Shown here piece after piece: positions 32,801 to 40,805 of a DNA stretch of 64,000 nt. Made by a program: the position numbers and the translations under genes. The notes below the pieces were generated by a model. It made no database searches, was not told the DNA's origin, and was given only the letters and a program-made list of their open reading frames with translations. The stretch is from Symbiodinium natans (lineage: Eukaryota > Sar > Dinophyceae > Suessiales > Symbiodiniaceae): assembly GCA_905221605.1 (NCBI GenBank), contig CAJNDS010002084.1, forward strand, positions 583,472 through 647,471. The letters run 5' to 3'. Each line of letters begins with the position of its first letter. The first letter of the stretch is position 1.

Positions 32801-35800
32801 ACCCTAAAGCATCGGTGGGCTGCAAAGCCACGTTGGGGGTCAGGGTTTTGAAGGCTTCCGGAGATTTTTTTAAGGCATTGGCGACCCTTTGTCATATGAG
32901 GACTAGTCGGTTTGCCTTCGCACCATAGGTTTAGGGTTTAGGGTTTAGGGTTTAGGGTTTAGGGTTTAGGGTTTAGGGTTTAGGGTTTAGGGTGGGGGAG
33001 TGGAAGGTGCATAACCTCTTGTTGCCGAACTCCTGCCACTGGTTCCCTATTGGTTCCCTATTAGGGACGACCAGACAAATCGGCTTATGGACCCTGAGCG
33101 TCAGGTCCCCTTAAACCCTCAACCACTATTCAAACACTATAAGCCCTATAAACCTGTAAGCCCTACAAACCCTGTAAACCCCGACCCTATAAACACTGTA
33201 CCCTAAGAACCCTAAACCCTAAGCACCCCACTCTGCGTTCTGAAGATTCACGGGACCGGGCCCCCCAAGTCATGAGGTGGACCCTAAGTTTTAGTGTCTT
33301 GGGCTTGGGGTTTAGGTGCGAAGCCCTTCCCCCTTCGGGGGTTCCCAGCCCTAAACCATCCTGCACACCCTAAGCTAGGCTGGGGGATGTGGAGTTTGAG
33401 CTTTAGAGTTTGGGCCTCGGGGGGTGCCTCTACGGACGTGCAACTAAGGCACTAGGCTTTAGGGCTGATAGTGGCTCTAAAGCCACTGCTTAGAGGGGTC
33501 AGCGCAGCAATCCTTGTCATGTGGTCTTTAGGTCGAAATCCAAAACCGTGTTGTGATCTAGAACGTCTAATCCCCAACCTGAAGCGCGAACCCCCAAACC
33601 TAACTCTGAGACCTTGAAGCCCTAGGTTTTCAATAAAATCCGGATTCCGGGAGCCCAGGTTAGACTACAAGCACGAGGGCAGAGCAATGGAGCAGATGCG
33701 TGCCGCACTCTGCGGAACCGTGGGCGGACGCTTGCCCGGCGGATGGCCAGTGTAGGATGAGTTCAGAGTTTTTGGGTTTGGGGGGGGGGGGTGTGGGGGG
33801 GAGCAACTCTAAACCCGAAACCCCTCAGCCCCGTGCCCCCTCAACCCAACTGATCACTGAGCATAGGTGGCATGGAACTAGCCAAGATCCCTGCTGAGCA
33901 TGGGTTGCATGGAACTACACGAGGTCCCTAAACCTTCAGTCCTAGACCGAGGATTGGTGATCCCCCGCGTGCACTGGGAGCTCACGGCTCTCCGTGTGCT
34001 TGCGAGCGAGCACCTAGACCTCGGCGAGCTATGGGTTCTTCTTCTGCTGGCGGGTTTAGGGTGTCAAGGGTTTCAGGGCCCATAAGCCCTAAGCCCCTAA
34101 ACCCTCAGCCGCTGAACGGGGGGAGGCCGAGCGATGGATGTGCGAAATCGTTAGATCCAGGCAAGTCAGCCCTCAGCCCTGAGCCCTCCTAGAGCCAGCC
34201 TGAGTCCCAGCCTGGGAGGGTTTAGGGTTTAGAGTTTAGGGTCTAGGGTCTCGGGTTTAGGGTTTAGGATTTAAAGTTGAGCGAAGGTTGTGCAAGGGCT
34301 AAAGGGAGTTCCTCGTCTAGCACACGATTCTCTTGGCTGCCATTACTTGAAAGCCAATTGGCAGCGTTCGTCGCAGAGCCCCGACTGTTCGTTTAGGCCT
34401 TGGGGCAAACGCATCCAAGGTGGGTGGACGGCTACAAGATCACGGAGGATGAGCTGTTTGTTCTGGGAGATTCTGTAATATACAGGGTCGAATAACTACT
34501 AAAACTTATAAGTGTACTAGAATAAACCCCCAACGCCCTGTTCTAATTATTAATTAAGGCCCCCATAGTAGGCCCGGAGGCGTCGAGGTTGGTGTAGCTT
34601 CCCAGAAAAAATGGGTTGTGCTTTGGGATAATTTGTCATTTCCCTTCTTCCCTTATAGGGGGGGGCGTATTCATAAATAATTTTCAAAGGGTTAAAGCAC
34701 AACCCAGAAAACACCCAGCAGGAGAGATCTCAGAAAAGGGTGCCAAGAGCCGAGATTCCTCTAAAGAAGCCCTAAGCACTCTGAAGAGAGGGAAGAGAAG
34801 CTCCCGAGTCCCCTTGTGTGTAGGGTTTGGGGTTTGGGGTTTAGGGTCTAGGGTCTGGGGTCTAGGGTCTAGGGTTTAGGGTTTAGGTTTTAGGGTTTAG
34901 GGTTCAGGGGCCCTAAAAACCCTCTGACCCTGCGGAGAACCCCCGACGCGTGACGCAGCGTCACATCTCCATCGGCGTGGAGGCAGTGGCCGCTATGATC
35001 CTGGAGGCGTTCCGAGTCCAGACCCGGCCCTCTGTTTGGTGTTTTCGGGGATAGGGTTTGATGGGTTGAGGGCTTAAAGCTAAGGGTTGAGGGTCTGATG
35101 GGTTTTTTGGGTTTTTAGCATTCAGGGTTGGGGCTTGCATGGGAAGCCCTAAACCGCCTGAGCCCTCATCTCGAAACTCCAAAAGCCCTAGACCCCTGAT
35201 CTCTAAACCTCAAACTCCGAACCCTAGACCGCAGGTAGGCGTGGTCCACGCAGACCCACACCCGGGCAACATCATCCTTACGCCGGAGGCCACGAATGCC
35301 GAAACCGAAGCCGAACAACGGCGTTGCCTTCAGGGCTTCGGGGGTTTTCAAGGCTCCCTTGATGCATGCAAGTACTAGGACCCGGGTACTCGAACCCGGA
35401 GTAGGCCCTTATGTCCTTTTTTAGGGTTGGGGTTCCCTTACAAATCCCCGTTGTATTCCTAGGTTGCTCCTGGGTCTAGAGGATGATGACATGCCCCTAC
35501 CGTGCCCGATAAAGCCGCTCGGAACGCCCTCCACAACGGAGGACGACGTTTGCCTGCTCGACTTTGGTATGGTCTGCCTGGTGCCCCCAAACCACCGAAA
35601 GGTGTGGGCCAAGTGTGTGGTGGCTCCTCGTCTTGGAGGGCTGGGTGGGGGGGGAGGGGTTGAGGAAGGCTCAGAGCTCATCTGGCATGCGATGTAGCTT
35701 TTGGCTTGGGGTTCTGAGGGGTTGAGGGGCTTGACGTCTTGGGGGGTTTAAATGGGGTCAACTGGACTTATGTAGGGACCCCTATTATAGCGCCAACCCT

Positions 35801-38800
35801 AAACCCTAAACCCTAAACCCTATGATAGAACATCGAAAGAAGGACCTGGTCCGTCGAGACCACGGAGCTGTGCTGGATGACCTGATTGAAATCGGCTTCT
35901 TCCCCCGCGAGTGCCCGCGGGAGGACATGCTGCCGGTCCTGTTCCCCGGCCTAACCACAAGGTGAAGTTATCTTCCACTTCGCAAGCCGTGTAAGCAAGA
36001 ACCCTAAAACCTTAAACCCTAAAGATGATCATCGTGTCATTATGTATTTCATGGCCCCCCAGGGTTGCATACTGTTGCATACACTGCTCAACGGCCCTGA
36101 CAGCGGCGCAGACCTAAAAAGGCCACAAGTTCACCGCATGAGGTCCAAGATTTGGGATCAGCTTGTCGAGTGCGGCAGCGACATCAACAAACGGAAGAGC
36201 GCCGTGCCTCGGCAGCCCAGTGGTACCCTTTAATTACCTTTTTTTGAGGGGGGTGGGGGGGGGGGGGGGGGTTCTAGAATAACCAACCCAAAAAAAGGGT
36301 GCCCTTATTGTATTATGGTTTAATTAGAGGGCTACCAAGGTGCAGCTGCTGTACTCAGAGATTCTCACGCTGGTCCGGCGCTTCGAGTTCTCACTCCCGG
36401 ACAGCTGCTGAAAAACCTGCAAGGCGTGCGTGAGGCAACTCTACCCGATGCGTAGCTCAGAAGGAGTAGCTGAGTAGCAAATAAACAAAAGGAATACGAC
36501 GAAGAATCGCAAGGAGCTAGGACGATAAGCAGAAAAGATGATAGAAGGCACGTTCCTGGAATGATTGTGGCAGCCCCCCTTGGAAGTTGTGATAATTGAT
36601 TCTCAAAGCTTCAAATGACGGTTATACTGGTTAATAGTTGTTTGGGCATGTAGAACATGTCAGGGTTCCTTATAAACTCAACCCCCCCCCCCCCCTCCAA
36701 CCCCACCAGGCCCCCTGAAAGCAGGCCCTAAGCCCTGAACCTGAACCCTGAACTGGAAGGCCTCCCCCCCTGAAGCCCTACACCCTGAACCCCAAGCCCT
36801 AAACCCTGAACCCTAAACCCCGAACCCCAAACCCTAAACCCTAAACCCTTGTCAGGACTACTACGTGGCCCTGGTGAGAGCGCTGCTGACCCTGGAGGGC
36901 ATGGCCCTGGCTGCGGACTGCGACTTCGACATCTTCGAGGCCGGGGTTTAGGGTTTAGGGTTTAGGGTTTAGGGTTTAGGGTTTAGGGTTTAGGGTTTAG
37001 GGTTTACAGTTAGGGTTTAGGGTTTAGGGTTTAGGGTTTAGGGTTTAGGGTTTAGGGTTTAGGGTTTAGGGTTTAGGGTTGGGGGCTTGTAGGACTTGTA
37101 GGGCTTTAGGGTTTGTAGTGTTGAGGGTTTAGAGGGTTCTGGGCTTGGGACTTGTAGGGTTGAGGGTTTAGAGGGTTCAGCGCCTGGGGCTTGTCGGGTG
37201 TGTAGGGTTGAGGGTTTAGGCGGTTTAGAGGGCTGAGGGTTTTTAGGGTTGAGGGCTTGGGGTTTTAGGGTTGCGGGCTTAGCTTTTTTTTTTTGGGGGG
37301 GGGGGTTAGACTTTAGGGCGTTCAGGGTGTGGCGGTGGGCTAGTTTCGGGAGGTTTCGAAAGAACGGCGCTGGTTTGCGGGAGGAGTGGGGGCTGTTTTT
37401 GAGGTTGAGAGGGTTTACCGTGTTTTTGATGCTTTCGCTTCAGCTTTCAAGGCTTTGGAGTCCGTGGGCTCCTGGCTTCAGGTTTTAGGGTTTTGGGTTT
37501 AGGGTTTAGGGGTTTAATTAGTTGACCGCCTGCGTTCGGATTCGGGCATGCAAGGTTGCAGCGTTGATCCTTGAACTTAACACTGTCAACGCCCGAATGT
37601 CTTTGTGCATGAGCTCTTCGTTTGCAGGATGCCTTTGCAAATCCGAACCCTTGAGCTCAACTGGTCGTTGCCTCGAGCACCCCTTTGTTTCAGTCTCCCA
37701 ATGCCCCAACGACCTCCACCCGGAACCCGAGAACCCTAAACCCTGAAAGCTTGTCAGGCGTTCCCCTCCAAAATCCTTATACACCCCAACCACAACTGCA
37801 CCAAACCCTAAACCCTAAACCCTAAACCCTAAACCCTAAACCCTAAACCCTAAACCCTAAACCCTCCTGAACTCTACCCTAAGCCATTGTAGGCAGCGTT
37901 TCCCGCCTGCGTGCGGTATCTCACTCGCAGCCGCGGCCCGCAGGCTGGGACATGTCAGTCATAGAAGACAGCAGGGTTTAGGGTTTAGGGTTTAGGGTTT
38001 AGGGTTTAGGGTTTAGGGTTTAGGGTTTAGGGTTTAGGGGAGCAACTACTAGTTGCTAGGATGCCCAGTAGTACCCTTATTCCCTTTTTGCGGGGTTTAG
38101 GTTCTCTTATAAACCCCTTTTAAGCAAAAAAGGGCACCCTTTTTAAGCCTGGGTTACTGGGCAGCCTACTATGTGCTTAAGAAAAGGATAGAGAAGAACA
38201 AATAATAATCCCCATATTGCCCTTATAAGGAAGAATGTTTTTGTTTTTGCGAGTCTTAAGCAACTAGTAGATAAACCTTATAACCGTATGTGCATATATA
38301 TAGAAAGAGAGAGAGAGAGAGAGAGTAAAATGTAAGTATAATATCCTATTCATAAAACGAATATATACCTCTGCCCTGCAGCAGTGCGACGATTTATCTA
38401 TGTCTATACCGTCCATATCTATACCTATATCCATATCTATATCTATATCTATATCTATACCTATAATATCTATATTTATATCGATATCAATATCTATGTC
38501 GATGTCGATGTCGATATCTATATCTATATCTATGTAACTAAACAAATGAATAAAAAATGTACATATATATATATATGTATGCAATCCGAGCACCTGTTTA
38601 ATTAATACCCCCCTCCCCCCCCCCCCCCCCCCCCCCCCACATTTAAAGAAACTTTTTTCGTCGAGAAGCCCGCCGGAAGACTGCTTTCCATTACGGGGGT
38701 TTTCGTATGGGCCAATACCAGCACATTTAACGAATTTTTGTTTCTAGAAGCTGAGGCCCTTCAGAAAGCTTGGATTTCTTATGTGATTGCTTACTGGAGG

Positions 38801-40635
38801 AGAGACGTTTTCATTCTTTCCTGAGCTACACCTTATGGGCTCTGCCCGGCAAAGACAGCATCACATTTATAAAAAGGGACCACAATTATTGGAGGCCCTG
38901 GGGGGGAGCCCTACCGTTTTCAATACATTCCTACTGTTTTTAATAAAGAATCCATACATTGCCATGGTCTTATTATTGCGGCGCCCTGCCTTTCTTATTG
39001 CGGTGGGGGGGGGGGGGATTAAACATGTGCTCGGTTTATGTGTAATAGGCTGTACTACAAGCTCCTGAGGGTTCAGGGTGTTAAGTGTCTAAAATATGGG
39101 GGAAGTCTGAGGAGGGGCCTGGGAGTTTGAATGAAGTAGGGGTCCTCATACAGCCATGAGGCCTTGGAAAGCCATGATTTGAGCTGAAGTCCTGAAGATG
39201 TGAATGGTTTAGGGTTTAGGGTTTTTAGGGTTTAGGGTTTAAGGTTTAGGCCCAAGTTAAACCCTACCAAGTCCGCAGTTACAAATCTTTGCTGTAATGC
39301 CAAAAGACAAGAATGAGAGGCAACCTCAACAGCATCCAGCCAAGCAACGAAGCCCACTGCGCCTCGCAAAGCCACACAACTCTGGACCAGGAGGATCCAG
39401 CCGCCCAACACCCTGAACCTCAAACCCTAAACCCTGAACCCTTGAAGCCCCTGAGCCCTGAACCCCAGAAGCCCCTACGAAGTCTAGAAGCCCTAAACCC
39501 TGAACCCTTAAACCCTAAACCCGTAAACTTGAACCGGAACCCGAGAAGGCCCTGAAGAGAAGCCCCATAGGTGGACGTCTTCAGCTCCTCTGTGCTCAGC
39601 GTCCTTCAGCCCCTTCGGCCCGGATGTATTATTATTACTCTTATTATTATTAGTATTATTATATTACTATTATTATCATTAGTATTATTATTACTATTAT
39701 TATTAGTATTATTATTACTATTATTATTGTTATTATTATTGTCATCATGATTATTAGTATGTCTTTTCATGTTGATTATAGTTGTGGTTCTTATTTGTTG
39801 TTGTTATTCTTATTGTTGTTGTAAGGGAATCCTACTATTTGGGGGTCGATATTAGGTGTCCCTTCTTTTGGGAAACCCGCGTGTTGTGCCGGCGAGACTC
39901 CTAGGGCCCAGAGGAAAAAGCTCTTATTCCCTTTTGTGGGGGGTTTAGGTTCCCTTACAAGCCCCTTGAAACCAAAAAGGGCACCCTTTTTATTCCTATC
40001 CTGGGTCCAGACTCTGATTTTCCTAAGCAAGCCGGATACATGATCCCTAAGGACCCTACACCCGTCTGCCCCTTTCCTCAGCAAAACTTCAGAACTGACC
40101 CCAAAGACGACCCACAAGCACCCAAAGCCCGCTTGGTTGTCCGAGCTAGGAACAAGACCCTTGCAAAGCTTGCCTTGCGCTCGGCTGGGTGCTTGCAGAT
40201 GGACCGCCGGAAGGTTGCGCGCCAAGGCTGCAATGTCCCCTGAAGCCTCAGAAAGATGCAGCCCTAAGCGGTTTAGGGTTTAGGGTTAAACTGGCCCGGT
40301 CAAACAAGACGAACCTGGGTCGTCAAGGTAGGACTGTCGATATGACGAGGTGCACTCCAATAATCCTTATGGGTTATCATGACTACCGCTACTAATTGCC
40401 ATGAGTACAAGATTATAGTTCTTATCACCATTCATGGTTAGTATTAACTTATTGATATTTGTATTGGTAGTGAGACTCTTTTTGTGTTGGGGGGGGTCAA
40501 TCTCAGTCAAGCCCACACTCAGTGCAAGTGGCAAGTGGCGAAGTGCTGTCTGAGGTGCGTGGGGCTTTTTGGGATGTCACTGGTTTCCCTCTACTTGGCT
40601 TCTCTGCGCCAGGGCTAATGCAGAGCTTTTCTTGA
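29630..40635 (+). CDS. ABC1/UbiB (ADCK-type) atypical kinase gene, about 19 exons
   Basis: The conceptual join of the exons listed below follows the ABC1K order without gaps: GPAFIK-LGQ (KxGQ motif), AAASLGQ (Ala-rich loop), ALKVQRPG (ATP-binding lysine), [14 protein letters not shown] (ExD region), HADPHPGN (catalytic loop), LLDFGMV (DFG metal site), then [10 protein letters not shown] and DFDIFEAAFP of the C-terminal helices. ABC1K proteins work in mitochondria or plastids, for example in coenzyme Q or prenylquinone metabolism, with ATPase activity more than classical kinase activity. Donors are GT, GC or GA; acceptors are AG. Each internal exon length agrees with the phases of its neighbours, apart from two joins noted below. 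The 5' start is not identified. The 3' end is either the TAG at 37962 or exons further right, up to TGA at 40635. Confidence 0.85.
29657..29739 (+). repeat. 24-bp direct duplication flanking a CCCTAAA insert
   Basis: Copies at 29657-29680 and 29716-29739 (start CGAGGYAAGGCG, end CAGGAGACC) differ at one base. Between them are 35 nt of CCCTAAA-type repeat. Copy 1 carries AG|GTAAGG, a strong 5' splice site; copy 2 carries GAG|GC at the 3' site. Confidence 0.9.
29880..29917 (+). repeat. TTTAGGG tract after exon
   Basis: Five perfect units about 30 bp into the intron. Confidence 0.9.
30170..30266 (+). CDS. ABC1K exon, [20 protein letters not shown]
   Basis: Acceptor ATGCAG, phase 0; ends CTCC|GCTCCTCGG with a GC donor. 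It encodes the basic/hydrophobic helix that precedes the KxGQ region in this family. GCTCCTCGG at the donor is echoed by GCTCTTCGG at the next exon start. Confidence 0.7.
30290..30375 (+). repeat. TTTAGGCTG nonamer array
   Basis: Seven to eight units of TTTAGGCTG/TTCAGGCTG, then TTTAGGG and TTAGGG words to 30400. The sequence lies just inside the 5' part of the intron. Confidence 0.9.
30578..30687 (+). repeat. CCCTAAA tract before exon
   Basis: About 15 perfect units ending 10 bp before the exon at 30697. Confidence 0.95.
30697..30778 (+). CDS. ABC1K exon with [10 protein letters not shown]
   Basis: Reads [20 protein letters not shown] then LGPAFIK, the first half of the KxGQ signature. Acceptor CTTGAG, GC donor (ATCAA|GCTCC); phases 1 and 2. 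GCTC is repeated at the start of the next exon. Confidence 0.85.
30815..31150 (+). repeat. Tandem array of about 60-bp units (GGTACAT..CCCTA..ACTATAATTCCC)
   Basis: Five to six diverged units, each with GGTACATNTACC or GGTATANATGCC, then ACTACTATAATTCCC. The whole intron between the two KxGQ exons is made of it. Paired GGTACAT/ATGTACC words suggest it grew from a small TIR element. Confidence 0.75.
31186..31273 (+). CDS. ABC1K exon completing KLGQ
   Basis: Acceptor CCCGAG|G; completes AAG CTC GGC CAG (K-L-G-Q) and continues [20 protein letters not shown] then CDQAPK, the family LGQ.xSTRPDLLP..EL.KLQD region. TTTGGG and TTTAGGG follow immediately (31274-31378). Confidence 0.88.
31381..31457. 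mobile_element. Family D TIR element, copy 1
   Basis: CAAAGAGCCAAATATCCCTTAATTAGGG at the left, TATTGGGCTCTTT at the right. Intronic. Confidence 0.8.
31586..31650 (+). repeat. CCCTAAA tract before exon
   Basis: Nine perfect units ending at the acceptor region of the exon at 31657. Confidence 0.95.
31657..31764 (+). CDS. ABC1K exon with Ala-rich loop AAASLGQ
   Basis: 36 codons, phase 0 on both sides: [18 protein letters not shown], then CVAAASLGQ. This is the family PPF...(E)LG..P...vAAASiGQ stretch. GC donor GGCCAG|GCTCG, mirrored by GGCCAG|GTCTA at the next acceptor. The following intron (31765-31882) is mostly CCCTAAA. Confidence 0.9.
31883..31975 (+). CDS. ABC1K exon with ATP-lysine motif ALKVQRPG
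   Basis: Reads [20 protein letters not shown] then [11 protein letters not shown]. The family pattern is VhrA.L.DG..VAVKVqrPG. The donor is uncertain; an inverted-repeat element starts directly after the exon. Confidence 0.9.
31976..32095. mobile_element. TIR element, CCCTTGGCCATATCCCCCTT ends
   Basis: The left end pairs imperfectly with AAGGGGAGTATAGTGGCCAGGG at the right, about 110 bp apart. It begins at the exon border. Confidence 0.65.
32262..32370. mobile_element. Family B TIR element, copy 2, at a 3' splice site
   Basis: CTAGGACCGGGAGTAGGCC at the left, GGTTACTCCCGGTCTAG at the right. The terminal TAG is followed by another TAG and then the exon. Confidence 0.8.
32374..32457 (+). CDS. 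ABC1K exon [14 protein letters not shown]
   Basis: 28 codons, phase 0: [20 protein letters not shown] then AVDPEQAV. It precedes VVDEW as in the family. Donor GTG|GTAAAC; GTA is repeated at the next acceptor (CAG|GTAGTT). Confidence 0.75.
32725..32762 (+). CDS. ABC1K exon [13 protein letters not shown]
   Basis: Acceptor CTGCAG. The family has lvDEwa..l.eELdY here. The GC donor is placed at GAGCT|GCTGGG so that joining gives ELLDYKHEG; an ELDY join would need a different site, so one residue is uncertain. Confidence 0.8.
32930..32992 (+). repeat. TTTAGGG tract
   Basis: Nine perfect units inside the intron. Confidence 0.95.
33659..33741 (+). CDS. ABC1K exon [13 protein letters not shown]
   Basis: Acceptor GCCCAG|G; reads [20 protein letters not shown] then VGGRLPGG. 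It corresponds to the family LDY..Ea.N...f segment. The Asn normally seen after the ExD region is replaced in [13 protein letters not shown] donor (GGCG|GATGGC); GAT recurs at the next exon start. Confidence 0.8.
33952..34030 (+). CDS. ABC1K exon [18 protein letters not shown]
   Basis: Reads [20 protein letters not shown] then LDLGEL, equal to the family (H/v)vPeV.welTt.RVLtmE. Acceptor GACCGAG|GAT. Donor not fixed. Confidence 0.88.
34126..34160 (+). CDS. ABC1K candidate micro-exon [12 protein letters not shown]
   Basis: Follows GGGGAG and ends at a possible GC donor (TCCAG|GCAAGT) or earlier at ATC|GTTAGA. Only the latter keeps phase with the next exon. Position between the RVL and VEAVAAM exons fits the kinase. 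Confidence 0.4.
34474..34570 (-). mobile_element. Family I element, reversed copy
   Basis: CAGGGTCGAATAACTACT at the left and CGCCCTGTTCTAATTATTAATTAAGGC at the right, the reverse of the order at 46374. Confidence 0.7.
34612..34706. mobile_element. Family H TIR element, copy 2
   Basis: TGGGTTGTGCTTTGGGATAA at the left and TTAAAGCACAACCCA at the right; CGTATTCATAAATAATTTTC inside. Confidence 0.8.
34959..35015 (+). CDS. ABC1K exon [19 protein letters not shown]
   Basis: 19 codons in phase 0 after GACGCAG. It leads into the HADPHPGN exon as expected (family: ..q.f..[10 protein letters not shown]). Donor CGA|GTCCAG. G-rich TTTAGGG-like sequence follows. Confidence 0.75.
35235..35288 (+). CDS. 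ABC1K exon with catalytic loop HADPHPGN
   Basis: 18 codons: [26 protein letters not shown] is the strongest single signature of ABC1K proteins. Acceptor CCGCAG; GC donor CCGGAG|GCCACG. CGGAGG is repeated at the next acceptor. Confidence 0.93.
35375..35480. mobile_element. Family B element, copy 3
   Basis: CTAGGACCCGGGTACTCGAACC at the left, TTGCTCCTGGGTCTAG at the right, within the intron between the HADPHPGN and DFG exons. Confidence 0.75.
35542..35601 (+). CDS. ABC1K exon with metal-binding DFG
   Basis: 20 codons: [20 protein letters not shown], matching family v.LLDFGmvg.l....r. Acceptor ACGGAG; GT donor CGAAAG|GTGTGG. CGAAAG also ends the intron. Confidence 0.93.
35840..35961 (+). CDS. 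ABC1K exon [20 protein letters not shown]
   Basis: Acceptor CGAAAG. Continues [20 protein letters not shown], the family (l..lG.l..d.d...l.p.l) segment after DFG. GT donor ACAAG|GTGAAG; AGGT recurs at the next acceptor. Confidence 0.85.
36143..36203 (+). CDS. ABC1K exon [20 protein letters not shown]
   Basis: Acceptor ATGAG|G, phase 2 to phase 0. Ends GCC|GTGCC, where a family A element provides the intron. Confidence 0.8.
36204..36339 (+). mobile_element. Family A introner copy 2, forming a whole intron
   Basis: The entire intron is one TIR element: GTGC-CTCGGCAGCCCAGTGGTACCC at the left, AGAGGGCTACCAAG-GTGC at the right. GTGC is duplicated, with layout |GTGC...AAG|GTGC, the same geometry as copy 1 in an unrelated gene. 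Confidence 0.85.
36340..36399 (+). CDS. ABC1K exon [20 protein letters not shown]
   Basis: 20 codons, phase 0 both sides. The family has a helix ending v..yp.rlPp before the next exon. GA donor CCCG|GACAGC placed to keep phase; GAC recurs at the next exon start. Confidence 0.85.
36856..36939 (+). CDS. ABC1K exon [15 protein letters not shown]
   Basis: 28 codons: [20 protein letters not shown] then DCDFDIFE. Family: y.[14 protein letters not shown]...DPdFdi.e. Acceptor TTGTCAG after a CCCTAAA tract; GC donor GAG|GCCGGGG, followed at once by about 140 bp of TTTAGGG. Confidence 0.9.
36944..37078 (+). repeat. TTTAGGG tract after exon
   Basis: About 18 units with one short interruption near 37010, beginning 4 bp inside the intron. 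Confidence 0.95.
37804..37865 (+). repeat. CCCTAAA tract before exon
   Basis: Nine perfect units, 27 bp before the next acceptor. The intron thus begins with TTTAGGG and ends with CCCTAAA. Confidence 0.95.
37893..37964 (+). CDS. ABC1K exon [17 protein letters not shown]
   Basis: Acceptor TTGTAG. With the previous exon it gives [12 protein letters not shown] (family: feaayPyv.rrll). A GC donor may occur at CGCAG|GCTGGG (37943); otherwise the frame stops at TAG 37962-37964. Confidence 0.8.
   Translation, partial: AAFPACVRYLTRSRGPQAGTCQS
37975..38039 (+). repeat. TTTAGGG tract
   Basis: Nine perfect units. Confidence 0.95.
38056..38170. mobile_element. Family C element, copy 4
   Basis: CTAGGATGCCCAGTAGTACCC at the left, TGGGTTACTGGGCAGCCTA at the right. 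It abuts the family G element that follows. Confidence 0.8.
38166..38270. mobile_element. Family G element, copy 2
   Basis: CTACTATGTGCTTAAG at the left, CTTAAGCAACTAGTAG at the right; CCCTTATAAGGAAGAATG inside. Confidence 0.75.
38290..38580. repeat. GA, TATC and TA microsatellites
   Basis: AGAGAG run (38303-38325), then TATCTATA repeats and TATATA. Open frames here (Tyr/Ile, Asp/Ile) are artefacts. Confidence 0.9.
39566..39617 (+). CDS. Candidate exon [17 protein letters not shown]
   Basis: Follows CCATAG, ends near a GA-type donor (CCCG|GATGTA). It may extend the ABC1K C-terminus. No motif. Confidence 0.35.
39620..39830. repeat. ATT trinucleotide microsatellite
   Basis: About 200 bp of TTATTA/ATTATT units with TAG and TCA variants. 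Confidence 0.95.
39901..40010. mobile_element. Family B-like element, copy 4
   Basis: The right part is typical (ACCAAAAAGGGCACCCTTTTTATTCCTA...CTGGGTCC). The left end CTAGGGCCCAG differs, so it may be a hybrid. Confidence 0.6.
40523..40635 (+). CDS. Candidate terminal exon ending LMQSFS-stop
   Basis: After CACTCAG, phase 1, reads [20 protein letters not shown] then [16 protein letters not shown] and TGA. Could be the last exon of the ABC1K gene if the GC donor at 37943 is used. No family recognised. Confidence 0.4.
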
Positions 40636-40805
40636 CGGGGGGCCGCTAGGTTGAAGAAGCCCGATGTTATCCCTGCCGCCCCCAAAATACAACATCGCCC
40701 CTGTTATTTTGAGAATACCTACAGGCCCCCATTAGGACCGTGAGGGGGAGGGGGGGGCGGGGGAGACGCATCAGTGTTGCTGTGTAGAAGGCCCCCTTAT
40801 TTTCC

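Noticed and set aside
36944-36950. Telomeric repeat itself supplying the GT donor (GGG|GTTTAGGG)
   Set aside because: A GC donor four bases earlier (GAG|GCCGGGG) gives FEAAFP, the family consensus; the GT option would add a Gly.
38264-38605. Frames with Asp/Ile and Tyr/Ile repeats
   Set aside because: Microsatellite translation (TATC, TA).
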